Shown: piece after piece, positions 5,228 through 10,101 of the stretch
Layout of the letters: each line of letters starts with the position of its first letter
Numbering within the stretch: position 1 is the first letter of the stretch
Assembly: GCA_026400595.1 (NCBI GenBank)
Contig: JAPLOT010000325.1
Location: 12,130 to 22,230 of the forward strand
Length of the DNA stretch: 10,101 nucleotides
Source of the DNA: Alphaproteobacteria bacterium
Lineage (GTDB): Bacteria; Pseudomonadota; Alphaproteobacteria; Rhizobiales; Aestuariivirgaceae
Direction of reading: 5' to 3'
The notes under the pieces: model-generated
Seen by the model: only the letters and a program-made list of their open reading frames with translations
What the model was told of the DNA's origin: nothing
Database searches by the model: none
Program-made: the position numbers and the translations under genes

Positions 5228-6148
5228 TCAGCCCTGAGCCGCCTTGGCCACTTCGGCGGCAAAGTCGTCGGCCTGCTTCTCGATGCCCTCGCCCAGTTGC
5301 ATCCGGACGTAGCCCAGGAGCTTTACCGGCGCACCGGCCTTGTTGCCGACCTCGCCGATGATCTGCGTCACGGTCTTGCTGCCGTCATGGACATAGACCT
5401 GGTCCATCAGGCAGTTCTCCTTGGCAAAGGTCTTCAGGCCGTTGGCGATGATCTTTTCCAGCACGTTGGCGGGCTTGCCGGCGTTTTTCTCCTCGAGAAT
5501 GGCCTTCTCGCGGTTGAGTGTTTCGGCCGGAACGCCGTCGATGGTCATTGCCACCGGGTTGGTCGCCGCCACATGCATGGCCAGCAGGCGGCCGAAGGCT
5601 GCCAGTTCGTCCTTCTTGCCGGTCGACTCGAGCGCCACGAGAACGCCGATCTTGCCCATGCCGGGCGCCGCCTGGTTGTGGACATAGGAGCCGATGATAC
5701 CGTCCTTCACCGACAGCACGGCGGTCCGGCGCACGCTCATGTTCTCGCCAATCGTGGCAACCATCTCGGCCACATACTCGGCAACCGCGTGCCCGGAGCC
5801 GGGATACTTCATGGTCTTGAGCTTCTCGGTGTCGCCACCGGCGGCCAGCGCCAGCTTCGAGATCTCGGCCACCATCGCCTGGAACTTCTCGTTTCGGGCG
5901 ACAAAGTCGGTCTCGGAGTTCACCTCGACGGCAGCGCCGGTGAGACCGTCGACGGCAATTCCGACCAGGCCTTCAGCCGCGACACGGGTGGACTTCTTGG
6001 CCGCCTTGGCCAAGCCCTTGGCGCGCAGCCAATCGACGGCGGCTTCCATGTCGCCATTGTTGGCCGACAGCGCGGCCTTGCAATCCATCATGCCCGCGCC
6101 GGTTTTCTCGCGCAGGTCCTTCACCATAGCTGCAGTGATCTCGGCCAT
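5228..6148 (-). CDS. tsf: Translation elongation factor Ts
   Basis: EF-Ts recycles EF-Tu by promoting release of GDP. The 306-residue protein begins with the conserved UBA-like N-terminal domain, including TGAGMMDCKAAL at residues 16-27, which contacts EF-Tu. Next come the core dimerisation-type subdomains, with VNSETDFVARNEKF and the later GKIGVLVALES and MHVAATNP stretches, and a C-terminal module. The length is slightly above the E. coli protein (283) and normal for alphaproteobacteria. AGAGGA lies 6 bases before the ATG at 6148. It follows rpsB after 72 bases and is surely cotranscribed with it. No pyrH follows; the next gene is convergent, 3 bases away. Confidence 0.98.
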   Translation of the reverse strand: MAEITAAMVKDLREKTGAGMMDCKAALSANNGDMEAAVDWLRAKGLAKAAKKSTRVAAEGLVGIAVDGLTGAAVEVNSETDFVARNEKFQAMVAEISKLALAAGGDTEKLKTMKYPGSGHAVAEYVAEMVATIGENMSVRRTAVLSVKDGIIGSYVHNQAAPGMGKIGVLVALESTGKKDELAAFGRLLAMHVAATNPVAMTIDGVPAETLNREKAILEEKNAGKPANVLEKIIANGLKTFAKENCLMDQVYVHDGSKTVTQIIGEVGNKAGAPVKLLGYVRMQLGEGIEKQADDFAAEVAKAAQG

Positions 6149-6220
6149 GATTGTCCTCTTGATCTGAGATGGGTTCGAGGCCCGCGATCCTGCGCAGGCC
6201 CCTGGTTCGATCGTCGGCGA

Positions 6221-6973
6221 TCAGGCCGGGATCTCTTCGGTGACGGGGTTCTCGGCAGCGCCGACATCCACGCCCTGACCGGTCTGGGCCATGGAGATTC
6301 CTTCGATGCAGGCGCGGCTGATCAGGTCGCAATAGAGTGCAACAGCGCGGCCGGCGTCATCATTTCCGGGGATCGGGTAGGTCACGCCCGTGGGATCGGA
6401 ATTGGTGTCGATCACCGCGATCACCGGAATGCCGAGGCGATTGGCTTCCTTGATCGCGAGCTGCTCCTTGTTGGTATCGATCACGAACAGCAGGTCGGGG
6501 GTTCCGCCCATGTCCTTGATGCCGCCAAGCGCCTTGTCGAGCTTTTCCTTCTCGCGGGCCAGGGTCAGGACTTCACGCTTCGTGAGGCCCGAGCCTTCCT
6601 TGGAGATCATGTCGTCGATGTTGCGGAGATGCTTGATCGAGTTCGAGATTGTCTTCCAGTTGGTGAGCATGCCGCCCAGCCAGCGGGAGTTCACGTAATA
6701 CTGGGCGCTGCGCTTCGCCGACTCCGCGATCTGCTCGGAGGCCGAACGCTTGGTGCCAACGAAGAGCACGCGGCCGCCCTTGGCGACGGTCTCGGTGACC
6801 GTCAGCAACGCCTGATGCAGCAGCGGAACGGTCTGTGACAGGTCGATGATGTGGATGCCGTTGCGGCTGCCGTAGATGAAGGACTTCATCTTCGGGTTCC
6901 AGCGGTGGGTCTGGTGACCGAAGTGCACGCCAGCTTCGAGGAGCTGGCGCATGGTGAATTCTGGCACGGCCAT
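6221..6973 (-). CDS. rpsB: Small ribosomal subunit protein uS2
   Basis: This 250-residue S2 protein sits on the back of the 30S subunit and is needed for S1 binding. It shows the family signatures GVHFGHQTHRWNPKM (15-29), GTKR (near 74-77), YVNSRWLGGMLTNW and PDLLFVIDTNKEQLAIKEA. A short acidic C-terminal tail (AAENPVTEEIPA) extends beyond the E. coli length of 241, as is usual in alphaproteobacteria. The ATG at 6973 is chosen because the conserved MAVPEFTMRQLLEAG start follows it and AAAAGGAA lies 7-8 bases upstream; the frame is open to 7030 without S2-like sequence. It is the first gene of the rpsB-tsf operon, with its own promoter and a leader of about 130 bases. Confidence 0.98.
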   Translation of the reverse strand: MAVPEFTMRQLLEAGVHFGHQTHRWNPKMKSFIYGSRNGIHIIDLSQTVPLLHQALLTVTETVAKGGRVLFVGTKRSASEQIAESAKRSAQYYVNSRWLGGMLTNWKTISNSIKHLRNIDDMISKEGSGLTKREVLTLAREKEKLDKALGGIKDMGGTPDLLFVIDTNKEQLAIKEANRLGIPVIAVIDTNSDPTGVTYPIPGNDDAGRAVALYCDLISRACIEGISMAQTGQGVDVGAAENPVTEEIPA

Positions 6974-7011
6974 GCGGTATTTCCTTTTCCGGTTGATCCG
7001 CCGCGGGGCAA

Positions 7012-7030
7012 GTGACCGGTTTCCCGGCAC
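7012..7030 (-). promoter_or_regulatory. Leader hairpin with GAAA tetraloop upstream of rpsB
   Basis: On the minus strand GTGCCGG GAAA CCGGTCAC forms a stem of CCGG/CCGG plus GTG/CAC, separated by one bulged U and closed by a GNRA-type tetraloop. It lies inside the predicted rpsB leader, 38 bases before the start codon. In other bacteria S2 represses its own operon through the leader, so this is a candidate binding element. No comparison with other species was possible. Confidence 0.4.
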
Positions 7031-7110
7031 CGGATGGATCTGACGCTATGTGGAAGCCGAAGCCTCGTGCGCCGGAGCCGAACCCCGCGTGTGAGTTAAG
7101 TAACGCCGGG

Positions 7111-7139
7111 CCTATAGCGTTGCAGCGCAGCAATTGCAA
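7111..7139 (-). promoter_or_regulatory. rpsB-tsf promoter (sigma-70 type)
   Basis: On the minus strand TTGCAA (7139-7134) and TATAGG (7116-7111) are exactly 17 bases apart. A GC-rich stretch (CCCGGCG) directly follows the -10 box, the kind of discriminator found at stringently controlled ribosomal promoters. Transcription should begin near 7104, giving a leader of about 130 bases before rpsB. It lies in the 228-base gap between the O-methyltransferase stop and rpsB. Confidence 0.75.
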
Positions 7140-7201
7140 GCCCGACCCTTGCCACGGGAAACACTTTTATCAATCAATCAGTTACGCGCACCAATCCATC
7201 A

Positions 7202-7861
7202 TCACAGCTTGCGCGCCATGGTCACGCCGTCGCAGATCGGGACCAAGCAGATCTCGACCCGAGAGTCTCGCACAACCTTGTCATTGATGGCGCGGATGGC
7301 CACGGTGCTCTCGCTCGTGTCATCCGGATCGGCCACGTCGCCGCCCCACAGCACATTGTCGATCAGGATCAGGCCGCCCGGCCGCAGCAATTCAAGCGAT
7401 CCTTCGTAATAGCTGTCGTATCCGGTCTTGTCGGCATCGATGAAGGCGAGATCGAAACTGCTGGCTTCGCCCCGCGACAGGAGGCGCTCGATCACGGCAT
7501 TGCCGCCATCCAGGTGCAGGTCGATGCGGTCCGCGACGCCGGCCTCCTGCCAGTAGCGGCGGCCGATGTCGGTCCATTCCTTGCTGACATCGGCGCAGGT
7601 GATGCGGGTGGCCCCGGCAAGCGCCATGGACAGTGCCGAATAGCCGGTGAAAGTCCCGAACTCGATCACCTTGCGCGCGCCCATGAGCTTGACGAGAAGC
7701 CCCATGAAGGCGCCCTGCTCCGCCCCGATCTGCATGGCCGAGTCACCGCCCAGCTTTGCCGTCTCGGCGCGCAAAGCCTGCAGCAACGATGGTTCGCGAT
7801 AGGCATGGGCCGCGTAGTAGTCGTAGAGCGCGCCGGTCAGTCCAATCGTCTTGCCTGTCAT
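7202..7861 (-). CDS. Metal-dependent class I O-methyltransferase
   Basis: This 219-residue protein belongs to the catechol/caffeoyl-CoA O-methyltransferase family (Methyltransf_3). The SAM-binding motif is VIEFGTFTGYSALSMA at residues 65-80, and D91 ends the second strand of the Rossmann fold. The divalent-metal ligands expected from the plant enzymes are present: D142 (FIDADK), D168 and N169 (LIDNVLWGG). It should move a methyl group from SAM to a hydroxyl on a catechol-like or related substrate in the cytoplasm; the true substrate is not readable. The start at ATG 7861 has GGAG about 10 bases upstream, slightly far. It follows the DUF2238 gene by 33 bases on the same strand and may share its transcript. 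Confidence 0.92.
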   Translation of the reverse strand: MTGKTIGLTGALYDYYAAHAYREPSLLQALRAETAKLGGDSAMQIGAEQGAFMGLLVKLMGARKVIEFGTFTGYSALSMALAGATRITCADVSKEWTDIGRRYWQEAGVADRIDLHLDGGNAVIERLLSRGEASSFDLAFIDADKTGYDSYYEGSLELLRPGGLILIDNVLWGGDVADPDDTSESTVAIRAINDKVVRDSRVEICLVPICDGVTMARKL

Positions 7862-7894
7862 GGAAATGTCACTCCAACTCTGGGGGAAAGCGGA

Positions 7895-8560
7895 TCAGTC
7901 CCGCGCCGGGACCAGGTACTTGTCGAGCATCCCGGTTCGTACCGCAAGCTCCGTGAGCAACATTGCGATCAGCGAACCGCCAAAGGCCAGAGCCATGTCC
8001 TTTTGCGCATCCCACTCGTCGCCCTGGGTGCCGAGATAGGCCGTCCCAGCCTCCGGACTTACCGTAATGGCCACGAGCATTTCCATGATCTCGAAGAGAC
8101 CCGAGCCCGTTGCGTTGAGGCAGATGGCGAAAAGCCCGGCCTGAAAACTGTTGCGCGTGACCTTTCGCATGATGATCTCGCGCATGGGATAGAACAGCAG
8201 GAAACCGAAGGAGAAATGTACCAGCCGGTCGAAATGGTTACGGGACAGTCCGAAGGCGTCCTGGAGCCAGAAGCCAAGCGGCACCTCCGAGTAGGTATAG
8301 TGGCCGCCCACGGCGTGCATGACAAGAAAGAGGAAGAGCAGCAGGTACGAGATGTCCGACAGCGGCAGGCGCCGGAAACTGGCGACCAGCACAATGATCG
8401 TGACGATGGTCAGCATATTCTCGAGAAACCAGTCAAACCGGTAGACCGGATCCCAGGCCGCCCAGATCCAGATCGCGGCATAGGCGAACATCAGCCCGAT
8501 CAGGAAGTGCCGCGCGGAAAGGCGGTTGTCGATGTGGGAAACCGCGGTCGAGAGCTTCAT
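7895..8560 (-). CDS. DUF2238 (YjdF-like) integral membrane protein
   Basis: This 221-residue protein has about six membrane helices, near residues 18-36, 45-62, 67-85, 109-128, 136-156 and 187-205. Conserved polar motifs of the DUF2238/YjdF family lie between or at the ends of helices: HAVGGHYTYSEVP, NHFDRLVHFSFG, FEIMEM and YLGTQGDEWDAQKDM. Such clusters of His, Asp and Glu at the membrane surface suggest a catalytic or metal site, but no function is established. The ATG at 8560 has a perfect AAGGAG 7 bases upstream, located inside the end of the DUF2339 gene. The stop of that gene overlaps this start as ATGA, so translation is coupled. The frame is open upstream to 8941, shadowing DUF2339. 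Confidence 0.9.
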   Translation of the reverse strand: MKLSTAVSHIDNRLSARHFLIGLMFAYAAIWIWAAWDPVYRFDWFLENMLTIVTIIVLVASFRRLPLSDISYLLLFLFLVMHAVGGHYTYSEVPLGFWLQDAFGLSRNHFDRLVHFSFGFLLFYPMREIIMRKVTRNSFQAGLFAICLNATGSGLFEIMEMLVAITVSPEAGTAYLGTQGDEWDAQKDMALAFGGSLIAMLLTELAVRTGMLDKYLVPARD

Positions 8561-10101
8561 GATGCACTCCTTGCCGGCTGCTGGACAAAACGCTGGTAGA
8601 GCCAGCCGATGCCGACCAGGCAGAGGCCGAGGCCGACGAAGCTCGCGATGCGGAACAAGCCTTCGAGGTTCGACATGTCTGCAATGAAGACCTTGCCGAC
8701 GACCAGCGCCATGACGCCGAGGCCGGCCAGACGGACGAACTGCCGTCCCAGGCGGATACCCGCCACGAAGAGGGCCAGCGCAAACGCCAGCCATACCGCC
8801 GAATAGGCATAGGACTCCGAGGGGCTCAGCGATTGCGCCATCATGACCGGCCCCTGGAAGATCCGTTTCGTCTGCAGCGTCACATAGACAAAGGCCAGGA
8901 CCAGAGCCAATACGCCTGCCGCCGGTTTCAGTCTTTGCCAATCCAGCACGTCAAGGCGTTGCGCGATCAGCCCGATCAGGATGGCGGGTGCCAGATAGCC
9001 CAGAAGCAGCGCGTTGAAGATCATGTTGCCAGCCTCCTGATCTTCGGAGAGCGCCGGATTGTTACGTAACTGGGTGAAGCCATGTCTGGCGCAGACCGAC
9101 AGCGCAATCAGCGCCCGGCTGCCCCACAGCGACACGACGGAAGAGTAGAGACGCTGCCGATGCATGAGCCCGTAGGCGGCTCCGAGCCAGGTCAGGATAT
9201 GGGCCGAGAGTTCAAGGAATTGCGGCTGGTCGTAGAGATAGCCACCGCCGATGAGCACCCGGATCTCGAGCGAAACCAGCGAAATGGCAAGTCCCAGGCT
9301 GATACCCTCGAGCGCCACGGCGGATCTTGCGTGGCCCGCAGCACGCAACCACCGGCTGGACAAGAGGAAGAGAATGACCGGAATGCCATAGCCATAGATG
9401 ACCCAGTGCTGGCCGAGCGGCAGGTTACGATCGTCCGACCACAATTCGTGCGAGAGGAACAGACGTAGTGCGGTCAAGCTGCCCAGCGCCGCGGCGATTC
9501 CTCCCATCAGCTGCGCCGTGATCGATCGGGCCGCAGCGGCATAGGCCGCGGCGAGCAGAGCAACGGCCAGGGTCAGCCAGACGCCATCGAGGTGGCGGTC
9601 GAGGGCGAAGACCAGCAGCGCTGCCGCACCTGCAGCGAGCACGCCCGCCGCGGTGTTGCGCGGTTGCCCCACCAGGGCATGGCGCAACAGCCACGCAGCA
9701 GCCAACAGAATGGCCGCGAGCGCCAGTGCTGAAAGGCTCCAGGCCATGTCCGACAGAAGCAGGTCGACCCGCGCCCAGGCACCCCAGGTGAAGAAGAATG
9801 CGCCGCCTGCCGCAAGAACAGCCCAAGCGAGGGGCTCGCTGCGCCGCAGGCTTCCGGCCACGCCCACCAGGACGGCAGCAACGGCGCCGGCAAGCATCCA
9901 TGAGAGGAATTGGCCCGCACCGGGACCCGGCACGCTTGACCAGAACCCGCGCTCGTCGAAGGCCAGGCTGTGGAAGGCTGCCTCCGGCCACGCCATCAAC
10001 ACGATAAGCATCAGCAGCCCGGCGAGCGGCGCGAGTGGCGTAAGTCCTGTACTGAACCAGGCAAGCAGCGTCATTCCAAGCGCGGCCGCAGCCATGAGCA
10101 T
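8557..10101 (-). CDS. DUF2339 polytopic membrane protein (partial, 5' end outside window)
   Basis: The 514 residues seen are a dense series of hydrophobic segments separated by short loops, at least a dozen membrane helices. The C-terminal region is typical of DUF2339, including SYAYSAVWLAFALALFVAGI, GKVFIADMSNLEGLFRIAS and a GIGWLYQRF ending. Members of this family usually run to about 800-1000 residues with over twenty helices, so roughly the C-terminal half is here. The Met codon at the window edge is probably internal rather than the start. Function is unknown; a role in the envelope has been suggested for related proteins only by their topology. Four bases overlap with the DUF2238 gene (ATGA). 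Confidence 0.9.
   Translation of the reverse strand: MLMAAAALGMTLLAWFSTGLTPLAPLAGLLMLIVLMAWPEAAFHSLAFDERGFWSSVPGPGAGQFLSWMLAGAVAAVLVGVAGSLRRSEPLAWAVLAAGGAFFFTWGAWARVDLLLSDMAWSLSALALAAILLAAAWLLRHALVGQPRNTAAGVLAAGAAALLVFALDRHLDGVWLTLAVALLAAAYAAAARSITAQLMGGIAAALGSLTALRLFLSHELWSDDRNLPLGQHWVIYGYGIPVILFLLSSRWLRAAGHARSAVALEGISLGLAISLVSLEIRVLIGGGYLYDQPQFLELSAHILTWLGAAYGLMHRQRLYSSVVSLWGSRALIALSVCARHGFTQLRNNPALSEDQEAGNMIFNALLLGYLAPAILIGLIAQRLDVLDWQRLKPAAGVLALVLAFVYVTLQTKRIFQGPVMMAQSLSPSESYAYSAVWLAFALALFVAGIRLGRQFVRLAGLGVMALVVGKVFIADMSNLEGLFRIASFVGLGLCLVGIGWLYQRFVQQPARSAS

Noticed and set aside
6189..6198. Palindrome CCTGCGCAGG between rpsB and tsf
   Set aside because: It has no loop or T run and is too short to claim as an attenuator or processing site in GC-rich DNA.
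5297..6838. A 513-codon open frame on the plus strand opposite rpsB and tsf
   Set aside because: It lies wholly antisense to two certain genes, its protein is rich in His, Gly and Arg as expected of a complement of GC-rich coding DNA, and it has no recognisable domain.
7168..7180. Three tandem ATCA units after the O-methyltransferase gene
   Set aside because: It is too short to be a meaningful repeat array; no CRISPR-like spacing or larger repeat was found.

Overview
The window looks like ordinary chromosomal DNA of a GC-rich alphaproteobacterium. The main evidence is the arrangement in bases 1-1431, read leftward: a double cold-shock-domain protein, a secreted DUF192 protein, a tRNA-Pro gene and an NDUFS4-like accessory subunit of respiratory complex I. 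From general knowledge, this grouping recurs in alphaproteobacteria. The rpsB-tsf pair and the other proteins fit the same lineage. I cannot name a genus. I found no insertion sequence, integrase, phage gene, CRISPR array or foreign-looking block.

Layout. (1) 1-1431, minus strand: cold-shock protein, DUF192 protein, tRNA-Pro(UGG) and complex I subunit (its 3' end lies outside the window). (2) 1432-1738: AT-richer intergenic region with one perfect DnaA box, a 7-bp palindrome, a candidate promoter and a candidate hairpin after the sirtuin gene. (3) 1739-2949: a sirtuin (minus) and glyoxalase I (plus) that diverge with only 11 bases between their start codons. (4) 2954-4010, minus: a short-chain dehydrogenase whose stop overlaps the start of a cupin gene. 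The cupin gene is disrupted: its frame breaks and the first strands of the barrel are missing. (5) 4065-5224, plus: a four-helix membrane protein overlapping by 4 bases with a phytanoyl-CoA-dioxygenase-like protein. (6) 5228-7139, minus: rpsB and tsf with a clear promoter, a structured leader and a strong hairpin after tsf. That hairpin lies inside the 3' end of the convergent oxygenase gene. (7) 7202-10101, minus: a DUF2339 giant membrane protein (5' end outside the window), a DUF2238 membrane protein coupled to it, and a metal-dependent O-methyltransferase.

How the genes work together. rpsB and tsf supply ribosomal protein S2 and elongation factor Ts. The cold-shock, DUF192, tRNA and complex I genes look like a housekeeping cluster. 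Glyoxalase I detoxifies methylglyoxal and the sirtuin removes acyl groups from lysine; their closeness may be only positional. The membrane protein/oxygenase pair and the DUF2339/DUF2238 pair are translationally coupled units of unknown function. They are the best candidates for undescribed biology here, but nothing in the sequence proves a new system.
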